DNA from: Azospirillum sp. OGB3
GTDB lineage: Bacteria > Pseudomonadota > Alphaproteobacteria > Azospirillales > Azospirillaceae
Direction: 5' to 3'
Assembly (NCBI RefSeq): GCF_014192915.1
Contig: NZ_JACHYN010000019.1
Location: 35,877-99,876, forward strand
DNA: 64,000 bases
Both the position numbers and the translations under genes were made by a program. Position 1 is the stretch's first letter. Every line of letters begins with the position of its first letter. The notes beneath the pieces were generated by a model, which saw only the letters and a program-made list of their open reading frames with translations, ran no database searches and had not been told where the DNA came from. Below are positions 54,360 to 62,181 of the stretch, one piece after another.

Positions 54360-54449
54360 CAAATACCGAGCACCAAATGCTCCCGCGCCGTCGCACGGCG
54401 GGCCGCCCCTGATTCCCGCCGGGGCCGCGCGAACCAAGTGGAGAACAGC

Positions 54450-55457
54450 ATGTCCGTGAAGGTAGCAATCAACGGTTTTGGCCGCATCGGCCGTCTGGTT
54501 CTGCGGGCCATCTACGAGAGCGGCCGCAACGACGTGGAGGTCGTGGCGATTAACGACCTGGCCGACCTCAAGGCCAACGCCCACCTGCTGAAGTACGACA
54601 GCGTCCACGGCCGTTTCCCCGGCACCGTGGAGGTCAAGGACGGCGCCCTGATCGTCAACGGCCACTCGATCAAGGTCGTGCAGGAGCGTGATCCGGCCAA
54701 GCTGCCGTGGAAGGATCTGGGCATCCAGATCGCCATGGAATGCTCGGGCATCTTCACCAAGCGCGCCGACGCCGCCAAGCACCTGGAAGCGGGTGCGGAG
54801 AAGGTGCTGATCTCCGCCCCGGCCACCGACGAGGACATCACGGTGGTCTACGGCGTCAACCACGACCAGCTCAAGGCCGATCACCGCATCGTCTCGAACG
54901 CGTCGTGCACGACGAACTGCCTGGCCCCGGTGGCCTTCGTGCTGAACAAGCTGATCGGCATCGAGAAGGGCTTCATGACGACGATCCACTCCTACACGGG
55001 GGATCAGCGCATCGTCGACACCAACCACAAGGACCTGCACCGCGCCCGCGCCGCGGCGCTGAACATGATCCCGACCTCGACCGGCGCCGCCAAGGCGGTG
55101 GGCAAGGTGCTGCCCGAGCTGAAGGGCAAGCTGGACGGCACCGCCATGCGCGTGCCGACGCCCAACGTCTCGGTCGTCGACTTCAAGTTCACCGCCAAGC
55201 GCGCCACCACGGTGGAGGAGATCACCAAGGCGATCAGCGAGGCCGCCAACGGCCCGCTCAAGGGCATCCTGGGCGCCTACACCGAGGATCTCGTCTCCAC
55301 CGACTTCAACCACGACCCGCACAGCTCGATCTTCGCGCTGAACGAGACCAAGGTCATCGACGGCACCTTCGTCCGCATCATGACCTGGTACGACAACGAG
55401 TGGGGCTTCTCCAACCGCATGAGCGACACCGCCGTCGCCATGGCCAACGCCAAGTAA
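54450..55457 (+). CDS. gap: Glyceraldehyde-3-phosphate dehydrogenase, type I
   Basis: 335 residues. The NAD-binding start is INGFGRIGRLV and the catalytic Cys153 lies in NASCTTNCLAP; SYTGDQRI and NEWGFSNRM are also diagnostic. It oxidises glyceraldehyde 3-phosphate to 1,3-bisphosphoglycerate in lower glycolysis. ATG at 54450 has GGAG six bases upstream. A palindrome site 90 bases upstream is shared with the uronate genes. A long inverted-repeat element follows the gene. Confidence 0.96.
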   Translation: MSVKVAINGFGRIGRLVLRAIYESGRNDVEVVAINDLADLKANAHLLKYDSVHGRFPGTVEVKDGALIVNGHSIKVVQERDPAKLPWKDLGIQIAMECSGIFTKRADAAKHLEAGAEKVLISAPATDEDITVVYGVNHDQLKADHRIVSNASCTTNCLAPVAFVLNKLIGIEKGFMTTIHSYTGDQRIVDTNHKDLHRARAAALNMIPTSTGAAKAVGKVLPELKGKLDGTAMRVPTPNVSVVDFKFTAKRATTVEEITKAISEAANGPLKGILGAYTEDLVSTDFNHDPHSSIFALNETKVIDGTFVRIMTWYDNEWGFSNRMSDTAVAMANAK

Positions 55458-55470
55458 GGGCGGAGCCGCA

Positions 55471-55578
55471 TCGCCCCCACCCCAGCCCTCCCCCGCTTCG
55501 CAGGGGAGGGGACTGCCGCCGCTTCGCAGAAATCGCCCTCCCCTGCGTTAGCGGGGGGGAGGGCCCGGGTGGGGGCAA
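55471..55578. repeat. Intergenic long inverted-repeat element, copy 2
   Basis: Starts TCGCCCCCACCCCAGCCCTC and ends GGGTGGGGGCAA; the arms are nearly complementary over 25 bases. The left edge is nearly identical to copy 3 at 59906. It follows gap directly and, transcribed, would form a stable hairpin that could act as terminator or message stabiliser. Confidence 0.75.
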
Positions 55579-55612
55579 TACGCCTCCCGTCCCCTCAAAA
55601 ACTAAAATACCA

Positions 55613-55638
55613 GTTTTCAAACCCCGCCTTTTGAAAAC
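55613..55638 (+). promoter_or_regulatory. Hairpin just upstream of the hypothetical gene
   Basis: GTTTTCAAA (55613-55621) pairs with TTTGAAAAC (55630-55638) around an eight-base loop, ending about 20 bases before the start codon and just in front of the ribosome site. It could be a protein-binding palindrome or an RNA hairpin. Function unknown. Confidence 0.4.
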
Positions 55639-55659
55639 ACCCTTTGAAGGAGCCGCGGC

Positions 55660-56031
55660 ATGCCCCGGACCTCCGACCCGCCGACCGCGCGCATCGCCGC
55701 CCTGGAGCGCGACGCCGACGCCCTGCGGCGGGCCTTCCTGACCACATCGGTCTTCGCCCTCGACGACCACGGCTTGCACGCGCGCTTCGAGGATTTCGGC
55801 CGCACCGCCCTCGCCCTCTTCCGCGAAACCGCCCGGCTGGCCGCCGCCGAGGAGGCCATCCAGCGCATCGAGGCCGCCTACCACCGCGTCCACGAGGCGC
55901 TGCAAGCCGTTGCCACGCTTGCGCTTTCCGACACGGGAACGGTCGCCCCGACGCACGCGAGCGGCAGCGCCGAGCCACCACCCCAGGACGTGCGACAGAG
56001 TGTCATCCGATGGGATACGCAGTTCTCCTGA
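55660..56031 (+). CDS. Hypothetical protein, mostly helical
   Basis: 123 residues. The first 90 residues look alpha-helical with Leu/Ala heptads (RIAALERDADALRRAF, RLAAAEEAIQRIEAAYHRVHEAL); the rest is a polar tail. A GAAGGAG ribosome site seven bases before ATG supports expression. No family is recognised. It lies between gap and the ketodeoxygluconate permease gene, but no functional link is evident. Confidence 0.65.
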   Translation: MPRTSDPPTARIAALERDADALRRAFLTTSVFALDDHGLHARFEDFGRTALALFRETARLAAAEEAIQRIEAAYHRVHEALQAVATLALSDTGTVAPTHASGSAEPPPQDVRQSVIRWDTQFS

Positions 56032-56045
56032 CTTGCCTCGCAGCG

Positions 56046-56061
56046 CTGATATACTAGTATC
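56046..56061. promoter_or_regulatory. AT-rich palindromic operator before kdgT
   Basis: CTGATATACTAG (56046-56057) with the 10-bp palindrome ATACTAGTAT (56051-56060). It lies 166 bases before the permease start. It has 11 of 12 bases in common with each of the sites before gap, the GntR gene and the phosphotransacetylase gene. Confidence 0.6.
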
Positions 56062-56226
56062 CACTCCATCGACGGCGCGATCCTTGGACAGGCCCCATGG
56101 CCACCGGACCGGCGCCGCCCCCGCTGGGGATGCGCGGCACGCTCCCCCTCCCTGCGCCGCAACCGGCAGCCACCACCCCGGACTTTCCATCGACGGCCCA
56201 GTCGGACCGCCCCAGGAGTACCGACT

Positions 56227-57249
56227 ATGAACATCAAATCCCGGATCGACCGCATTCCCGGCGGCATGATGATCCTGCCCCTGTTCCTTGGCGCCTGCCT
56301 GAACACCTTCGCGCCGAACACCGGCAAGTTCTTCGGGTCCTTCACCAACGGCCTGATCACCGGCACCCTGCCGATCCTCTCCGTCTGGTTCTTCTGCATC
56401 GGCGCCAGCATCAGCCTGAAGGCCACCCCGCTGGTCCTGCGCAAGAGCGGCGTGCTCGTCTCCGTGAAGATCCTCACCGCCGCCACCATGGGCATTATCG
56501 CCTCCTGGTTCATCCCGCACGAGGGCGTCAGTTCGGGTTTCTTCACCGGCCTGTCGGTGCTGGCGATCATCGCCGCCATGAACGACACCAACGGCGGCAT
56601 GTACATGGCGCTGATGCAGCAGTACGGCACCAAGGAGGAATCCGGCGCCTTCTGCCTGATGTGCCTGGAATCCGGCCCCTTCATGACGATGGCAACGCTG
56701 GGTCTGGCCGGACTGGCCGCCTTCCCCTGGCAGACCATGGTCGGCGCCCTGCTGCCCTTCCTGATCGGCTTCGCGCTCGGCAACCTCGACCAGGACTTCC
56801 GCAAGTTCTTCGGTCAGGCCGTGCCGGTGATGGTGCCCTTCTTCGCCTTCGCGCTCGGCAACAACCTGAACTTCGCGGTCATCCTGAACACCGGCCTGCT
56901 CGGCATCGTCCTCGGCCTCTCGGTCATCGCCGTCACCGGCTTCACGCTGGTCGTCGCCGACATCCTGCTCGCCAAGGGCAACGGCACCGCCGGCATCGGC
57001 GCCGCCTCCACCGCCGGCGCCGCCGTCACGGTCCCGCCGATCATCGCCTCCATCGAGCCGAGCTTCGCGCCGAGCGCCCCGGCCGCCACCGCCCTGGTCG
57101 CCACCAGCGTCGTCGTCACCTCGCTCCTCACCCCGATCCTGACCGCTTGGTGGGCCCGCCGGTTCGGCGTCCTCTCCCCGCGCTACCTCGCTACCCAACA
57201 GAACGCCGAAGCGCAGGCCCTTCCGGTCCAGCCCGCGCCCGCCGAATGA
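56227..57249 (+). CDS. kdgT: 2-keto-3-deoxygluconate permease
   Basis: 340 residues with about ten membrane helices. The start IDRIPGGMMILPLFLGACLNTFAP and the central MNDTNGGMYMALMQQYG are hallmarks of KdgT. It imports 2-keto-3-deoxygluconate, a product of pectin and uronate breakdown, by proton symport. It is followed by a GntR/FCD regulator and by kduI and kduD, which make the same intermediate in the cytoplasm from unsaturated uronates. An operator-like site lies upstream. Confidence 0.93.
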   Translation: MNIKSRIDRIPGGMMILPLFLGACLNTFAPNTGKFFGSFTNGLITGTLPILSVWFFCIGASISLKATPLVLRKSGVLVSVKILTAATMGIIASWFIPHEGVSSGFFTGLSVLAIIAAMNDTNGGMYMALMQQYGTKEESGAFCLMCLESGPFMTMATLGLAGLAAFPWQTMVGALLPFLIGFALGNLDQDFRKFFGQAVPVMVPFFAFALGNNLNFAVILNTGLLGIVLGLSVIAVTGFTLVVADILLAKGNGTAGIGAASTAGAAVTVPPIIASIEPSFAPSAPAATALVATSVVVTSLLTPILTAWWARRFGVLSPRYLATQQNAEAQALPVQPAPAE

Positions 57250-57325
57250 CGGCGCCCCGCCAAGGGGCACCCCGGGCAAGAGCCGGAGATTGCGAACCCC
57301 GTGATTTCCGGCTTGCACCCCGGCA

Positions 57326-57341
57326 CTGATATACTAATATG
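57326..57341. promoter_or_regulatory. AT-rich operator before the GntR gene
   Basis: CTGATATACTAA (57326-57337) with the near-palindrome ATACTAATAT (57331-57340). It lies about 40 bases before the regulator start, where binding would repress its own gene. The last position of the shared 12-mer is A rather than G. Confidence 0.6.
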
Positions 57342-57381
57342 CTCCCTTAGGACCGGCCGAGCCGGCGCAACAGGTGCAGCC

Positions 57382-58134
57382 ATGGACATGCCGACCACCC
57401 CGACACCAGACGCCAGCAACGACCGTCCCGCCCCCCAGCGGAGCGCGGTGAAGCCCTCCCGCGGGCCGGCGCGGGGCGCCTCCACCATGGCGGCGATCCA
57501 CCGGTCGCTGCGCGCCGAGATCGTGGAAATGCGCCGCAATCCGGGCGAGCCCATCGTCGAGAAGCACATCGCCGAAGCCTTCGGCGTCAGCCGCACGCCG
57601 GTGCGCGAGGCGCTTCAGCGGCTGGCCGACGAGGGGCTGATCGAGATCTTCCCGCAGGTCGGCACCTTCGTCGCCCGCATCCCGGTGAACGCCCTGCCCG
57701 AGGCCATCGTCATCCGCACCTCGCTGGAGGGCACCGCCGTCCGCTACGCGGCGCAGCGCGCCACCGGCAGCCAGATCGCCGGCCTGCGCGCCAACCTGCT
57801 GCTCCAGCAGGAGACGGTGGAGGACGGCGACCTCAACGCCTTCCACGAGGCCGACGAGCGGTTCCACGCCCTGATCGCCGAGATCGCCGGCTATCCCGGC
57901 CTGTGGAGCATGGCGCAGCAGGTGAAGGTGCAGGTGGACCGCTACCGCCGCCTGACCCTGCCGGAGCCGGGGCGCCTGACCAACGTGCTGGCCGAGCATG
58001 CGGCGATCGTGGACGCCATCGCCGACGCCGACCCGGCGCTGGCCGCCGACCGCATGGCCGTCCACCTCGACGGCCTGCTGACCTCGATCCCCCAGGCCCA
58101 GGGGGCGAACCCGTTCTTCTTCACTGGTCCCTGA
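57382..58134 (+). CDS. GntR-family regulator with FCD domain
   Basis: 250 residues. A Pro/Ser-rich tail of about 35 residues precedes the winged helix (about 40-105: EKHIAEAFGVSRTPVREALQRLADEGLIEIFPQVGTFV, a textbook GntR recognition region, shown here by its SRTPVREAL part). The FCD effector domain follows, with metal-binding His in FHEADERFHALI and later EHAAIVDAI. Position between kdgT and kduI-kduD suggests a uronate or ketodeoxygluconate effector. An operator-like site lies about 40 bases upstream. Confidence 0.9.
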   Translation: MDMPTTPTPDASNDRPAPQRSAVKPSRGPARGASTMAAIHRSLRAEIVEMRRNPGEPIVEKHIAEAFGVSRTPVREALQRLADEGLIEIFPQVGTFVARIPVNALPEAIVIRTSLEGTAVRYAAQRATGSQIAGLRANLLLQQETVEDGDLNAFHEADERFHALIAEIAGYPGLWSMAQQVKVQVDRYRRLTLPEPGRLTNVLAEHAAIVDAIADADPALAADRMAVHLDGLLTSIPQAQGANPFFFTGP

Positions 58135-58191
58135 TTTGGCCCCCTGAATTGGCCGCCACCGGCCCCGAAAAACACACACGAGGATACCGCC

Positions 58192-59028
58192 ATGAAGATC
58201 ACCGTCCGCCACGCGTCACACCAGGATGACGTCCGCAGCTACGACACCACCAAGCTGCGCGACCATTTCCTCGTCCCGTCCATCTTCGAGGCGGACGACA
58301 TCGTCCTCACCTACAGCCACATCGACCGCTTCGTGGTCGGCGGCGCCATGCCGGTGTCCGGTCCGCTGAAGCTGGAATCGGCAAAGGCCATCGGCTCGGC
58401 CAACTTCCTCGACCGGCGCGAGCTTGGCGCCGTCAACGTCGGCGGCCCGGGCCGCATCACGGTGGACGGCGCGGTGTTCGAGCTGGCCCCGCGCGACTGC
58501 CTCTACATCACCATGGGCAGCCTGGACGTCCGTTTCGAGAGCCTGGACCCGGCCAACCCGGCGAAGTTCTACCTGAACAGCGCCCCGGCCCACGCCCGCT
58601 TCGAGACGATGAAGATCTCCATCGCGCAGGCCAAGGCCGTTCACATGGGCGATCCGGCCCAGTCGAACGAGCGCACCATCTACCAGATGATCCATCCGGA
58701 CGTCTGCCGCACCGCGCAGCTCGTGCTCGGCATGACCGTGCTGAAGCCGAACAACATGTGGAACACGATGCCGTGCCACACGCACGACCGGCGCTGCGAG
58801 GTCTATTTCTACTTCGACCTGCCGGAGCCGGCCCGCGTCTTCCACTTCATGGGCGAGCCGTCCGAGACGCGCCACGTCGTCGTCGCCAACGAGCAGGCGG
58901 TGATCTCGCCGAGCTGGTCGATCCACTCCGGCGTCGGCACCCGCAACTACACCTTCATCTGGGCCATGGCCGGCGACAACCAGGACTTCACCGACATGGA
59001 CTTCATCCCCATGGAAGACCTGCGCTGA
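58192..59028 (+). CDS. kduI: 5-keto-4-deoxyuronate isomerase
   Basis: 278 residues. The zinc ligands His196 and His198 (PCHTHD), Glu203 and His245 fall at the same numbers as in E. coli KduI. It isomerises 4-deoxy-L-threo-5-hexosulose uronate to 3-deoxy-D-glycero-2,5-hexodiulosonate in the pectin and hexuronate pathway. It lies 57 bases after the regulator and 31 bases before kduD, so the three probably form one unit. Confidence 0.96.
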   Translation: MKITVRHASHQDDVRSYDTTKLRDHFLVPSIFEADDIVLTYSHIDRFVVGGAMPVSGPLKLESAKAIGSANFLDRRELGAVNVGGPGRITVDGAVFELAPRDCLYITMGSLDVRFESLDPANPAKFYLNSAPAHARFETMKISIAQAKAVHMGDPAQSNERTIYQMIHPDVCRTAQLVLGMTVLKPNNMWNTMPCHTHDRRCEVYFYFDLPEPARVFHFMGEPSETRHVVVANEQAVISPSWSIHSGVGTRNYTFIWAMAGDNQDFTDMDFIPMEDLR

Positions 59029-59059
59029 TCCCCGGACGCCAAGAATAAGGAGCAAGACA

Positions 59060-59824
59060 ATGGCTCAGGCACATCCTTTCGATCTCACCGGCAAGGTCGC
59101 CCTGGTGACCGGCGCCCACACCGGCATCGGCCAGGGCATCGCCCTGGCGCTGGCCCAGGCCGGCGCCGACATCGCCGCGGTGGACGTCATTCCCCTGGAT
59201 GAGACCAAGGCTCTCATCGAGGCCGAGGGCCGCCGCTTCCACGCCATGAAGGCCGACCTGACCAGCATCGCCCCGGTGCAGGGTCTGGTGGAAGAGGCGG
59301 TGGGCACCCTCGGCGGGCTGGACATCCTCGTCAACAACGCCGGGATGATCCGCCGCGCCGACGCCGTCGATTTCACCGAGGCCGACTGGGACCTCGTGAT
59401 GAACATCAACATCAAGACGGTCTTCTTCCTCTGCCAGGCCTTCGGCCGCTACGCCATCGGCCAGGGCCGCAAGGGCAAGATCATCAACATCGCCTCCATG
59501 CTGTCCTTCCAGGGTGGCATCCGGGTGCCCTCCTACACCGCCTCCAAGAGCGGCGTCGCCGGCATCACCCGCCTGCTCGCCAACGAATGGGCGGGCAAGG
59601 GCATCAACGTGAACGCCATCGCACCGGGCTACGTCGCCACCAACAACACGGCGGCGATCCGCGCCGACGAGCAGCGCAGCGCGGAGATCCTGGGCCGTAT
59701 CCCGGCGGGCCGCTGGAGCGTCCCCGCCGATATGGGCGGCCCGGCGGTGTTCCTGGCCTCCGACGCGTCGGACTACATCCACGGCACGATCCTGCCGGTC
59801 GACGGCGGCTGGCTCGCCCGCTGA
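59060..59824 (+). CDS. kduD: 2-dehydro-3-deoxy-D-gluconate 5-dehydrogenase
   Basis: 254 residues, an SDR. The nucleotide motif is TGAHTGIG (residues about 18-25), NNAG follows, the catalytic Ser is in NIASM, and Tyr159-Lys163 form YTASK. It reduces 3-deoxy-2,5-hexodiulosonate to 2-keto-3-deoxygluconate, which KdgT can also import. Followed by a strong terminator. The downstream kinase and aldolase (KdgK, KdgA) are not in the window. Confidence 0.93.
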   Translation: MAQAHPFDLTGKVALVTGAHTGIGQGIALALAQAGADIAAVDVIPLDETKALIEAEGRRFHAMKADLTSIAPVQGLVEEAVGTLGGLDILVNNAGMIRRADAVDFTEADWDLVMNINIKTVFFLCQAFGRYAIGQGRKGKIINIASMLSFQGGIRVPSYTASKSGVAGITRLLANEWAGKGINVNAIAPGYVATNNTAAIRADEQRSAEILGRIPAGRWSVPADMGGPAVFLASDASDYIHGTILPVDGGWLAR

Positions 59825-59853
59825 GGCGGAGGGTTCCGTTTGAGTGACGAAAG

Positions 59854-59885
59854 CCGGGCGCCAGCGATGGCGCCCGGTTTTTTTT
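59854..59885 (+). terminator. Strong rho-independent terminator after kduD
   Basis: CCGGGCGCCA (59854-59863) and TGGCGCCCGG (59868-59877) make a perfect ten-base-pair stem with a GCGA tetraloop, followed by eight T residues (59878-59885). Confidence 0.97.
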
Positions 59886-59905
59886 GTGATGGTTCGGGGG
59901 CAGCC

Positions 59906-60070
59906 TTGCCCCCACCCCGGCCCTCCCCCGCTCTCGGCGGACCAAAGGTCCGCCTGCCGCGTCAGCGCAAACCTTTGGTTTGCGCGAGAGCTTCGCGGGA
60001 GAGGGTGCCTCTTGCGAAGCGGCGGCAGTCCCCTCCACCTCGAAGAGGGGGAGGGTTAGGGAGAGGGCAA
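59906..60070. repeat. Intergenic long inverted-repeat element, copy 3
   Basis: 165 bases from TTGCCCCCACCCCGGCCCTC to GGGTTAGGGAGAGGGCAA. The left edge matches copy 2 (55471) except for one or two bases, and the right edge matches copy 1 (16431). Nested inverted repeats such as AACCTTTGG-like pairs (GGACCAAAGGTCC near 59940) lie inside. It sits between the kduD terminator and the alpha/beta hydrolase gene. Confidence 0.75.
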
Positions 60071-60152
60071 AGGTAACGCCAATACGTTTCCACGGGCGTT
60101 GCTCGGCACTTCACGGCATAACGGATGCCACCCGGACCAAAGCGACCCCGCC

Positions 60153-60944
60153 ATGCCGACGCCGAACGAAGCCCCCGTGACCGAAGCTGACTGGACGATC
60201 CGGACCGCGGAGGGCACCCTCTTCGCAAAAAGCTGGAGTTCGGACACCGCTGGCGCCGTGCCGATCATCCTCTTCCACGACTCCCTTGGCAGCGTGGATG
60301 TGTGGCGTAATTTCCCGCAACGGTTGGCCACCGCGACGAACCGCCGCGTCATCGCTTACGACCGGCTCGGCTTCGGGCGTTCGGACGCCCATCCGGGGCA
60401 GCTCGCCCTGGATTTCGTCGCCGCGGAGGCGCGGGACAGCATCCCGCCGCTGTGCGACCGGCTGGACGTGACCGAGTTCGTCGCCTGCGGACACAGCGTC
60501 GGGGGCGGCATGGCGGTCGAAACGGCGGCGCGCTTTCCGGAGCGGTGCCGCGCCCTCGTCACCATCGCCGCACAGGCCTTCGTGGAAGAGAGGACCCTCG
60601 CCGGCATCCGCGACGCCAAGCGCGACTTCCAGGACCCCGCCAACGTCGCGCGTCTGGCGCGCTATCACGGCGACAAGGCCCGCTGGGTCCTGGACGCCTG
60701 GACGGAGACGTGGCTGTCGCCCGCTTTCGCCGGCTGGACCCTCGACCGTGCCCTGGCGGCGGTGCGCTGCCCGGTTCTGGCCCTGCACGGCGACCGCGAC
60801 GAGTACGGTTCCAGTGCCCACCCCGAACGCATCGCGGCCGGGCGGGGAGCCGCAAGGCTGCTCCCCGACACCGGCCATGTGCCGCACCGCGAACAGGAAA
60901 CGCTCGTCGTCGACGCGATCCGGAGCTTCCTGAACGGGCTTTGA
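60153..60944 (+). CDS. Alpha/beta hydrolase
   Basis: 263 residues. The nucleophile elbow is CGHSVGGG with Ser115. The acid is Asp216 in HGDRDEYG, and the His is His242 in TGHVPHREQ. It has no signal peptide and belongs to the general esterase/haloperoxidase-like group; the substrate is unknown. The ATG at 60153 is preferred to a TTG at 60099, though its ribosome site is weak. It converges with acetate kinase, which ends nine bases on. Confidence 0.85.
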   Translation: MPTPNEAPVTEADWTIRTAEGTLFAKSWSSDTAGAVPIILFHDSLGSVDVWRNFPQRLATATNRRVIAYDRLGFGRSDAHPGQLALDFVAAEARDSIPPLCDRLDVTEFVACGHSVGGGMAVETAARFPERCRALVTIAAQAFVEERTLAGIRDAKRDFQDPANVARLARYHGDKARWVLDAWTETWLSPAFAGWTLDRALAAVRCPVLALHGDRDEYGSSAHPERIAAGRGAARLLPDTGHVPHREQETLVVDAIRSFLNGL

Positions 60945-60953
60945 GGCGTCCGC

Positions 60954-62171
60954 TCAGGCCGCCAGGGGCGACAGCACCGCGCTGTGCGCCAGGATGCCCA
61001 GCGTGTGGCTGGCGATCATCCGCTCCTCGTCGGTGGGGATGACGAAGACCGGGACGCGGCTGTCGGCGGCCGAGATGCGCGTGGCCCGCGCGCGATTCGC
61101 CGCCCCGTCGAGGTGAACGCCGAGCCAGCCCAGCTTCTCCGCCACCCGCGCCCGCACCGGGGCGGAGTTCTCGCCGACGCCGGCGGTGAAGACCACCGCG
61201 TCCAGCCCGCCCATGGAGGCTGCCAACCCCGCCGCCTGCTTGGCGACCTGGAAGCAGAACAGCTCCACCGCCTCCGCCGCCTGCGGGTTCTCGCAGTCCA
61301 GCAGGGCGCGCATGTCGTTGGAAACGCCGGACACGCCGAGCAACCCGGACTTGTGGTAGAGCAGCCGCTCCAGCTCGTCGGGTCCCATGCCCTTCTCGCG
61401 CATCAGATAGATCAGCACGCCGGGATCGAGGACGCCGGGACGCGTGCCCATCGGCAGGCCGTCCAGCGCGGTGAAGCCCATGGTGGTGTCGACGCTGCGG
61501 CCCGCGCGCATGCCGCACAGGCTGGACCCGCTGCCCAAGTGGCAGACGACGACGCGGGCCTCGGCCAGCTCCGGCGCGATCTGCGGCAGGCGCTGGGCGA
61601 TGTACTCGTAGGACAGGCCGTGGAAGCCGTAGCGGCGCACGCCCTCGTCGGTCAGCTCGCGCGGCAGGGCGAACATCTGGGCCTGCCAGGGCCGCGTGCT
61701 GTGGAAGGCGGTGTCGAAGCAGGCGACCTGCGGCAGCTCCGGATAGACCTCGGCCAGCGCGGTCATCGCCGCGATGTTGTGCGGCTGGTGCAGCGGGGCC
61801 AGCGGCACCAGGGCCTCCAGCTCCGCCAGCACCGCCGGGGTCAGCCGGACCGGCGCGTCGAAGCGGGTGCCGCCATGCACGACCCGGTGGCCGGCGGCGA
61901 CCAGCCGCACGTCCCGCAGCTCGTGCCGCATCCAGGTCAGCAGGAAGCCGAGCAATCCGGCGCGGTCGCCGGGGCCGACCTCGTCCAGGATGCCGTCGGC
62001 CAGGACGTGGCGGGCCGCGTCCTTGGCCTCGAAGCGCGGGGCGGTGCCGATGCCGGAGATCTGGCCGGTCAGGACCGCCTCCAGATCGCTCTTTCCGGCG
62101 CCGCAGAAGACGGAGAATTTCAGGCTGGAGGAGCCCGCGTTGATGACGAGACAGGCGTCACGGTGCGACAT
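60954..62171 (-). CDS. ackA: Acetate kinase
   Basis: 405 residues of the acetate/propionate kinase family. The N-terminal phosphate motif NAGSSSLKFSVF, the central FDTAFHSTRP and YGFHGLSYEYIA (with catalytic Arg/His neighbourhood), CHLGSGSSLC and GENSAPVRARV are all present. It converts acetyl phosphate and ADP to acetate and ATP, reversibly. It starts ten bases after the phosphotransacetylase gene and forms one operon with it. GAGG lies eight bases before the ATG. Confidence 0.95.
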   Translation of the reverse strand: MSHRDACLVINAGSSSLKFSVFCGAGKSDLEAVLTGQISGIGTAPRFEAKDAARHVLADGILDEVGPGDRAGLLGFLLTWMRHELRDVRLVAAGHRVVHGGTRFDAPVRLTPAVLAELEALVPLAPLHQPHNIAAMTALAEVYPELPQVACFDTAFHSTRPWQAQMFALPRELTDEGVRRYGFHGLSYEYIAQRLPQIAPELAEARVVVCHLGSGSSLCGMRAGRSVDTTMGFTALDGLPMGTRPGVLDPGVLIYLMREKGMGPDELERLLYHKSGLLGVSGVSNDMRALLDCENPQAAEAVELFCFQVAKQAAGLAASMGGLDAVVFTAGVGENSAPVRARVAEKLGWLGVHLDGAANRARATRISAADSRVPVFVIPTDEERMIASHTLGILAHSAVLSPLAA

Positions 62172-62181
62172 GGTGTGATCC

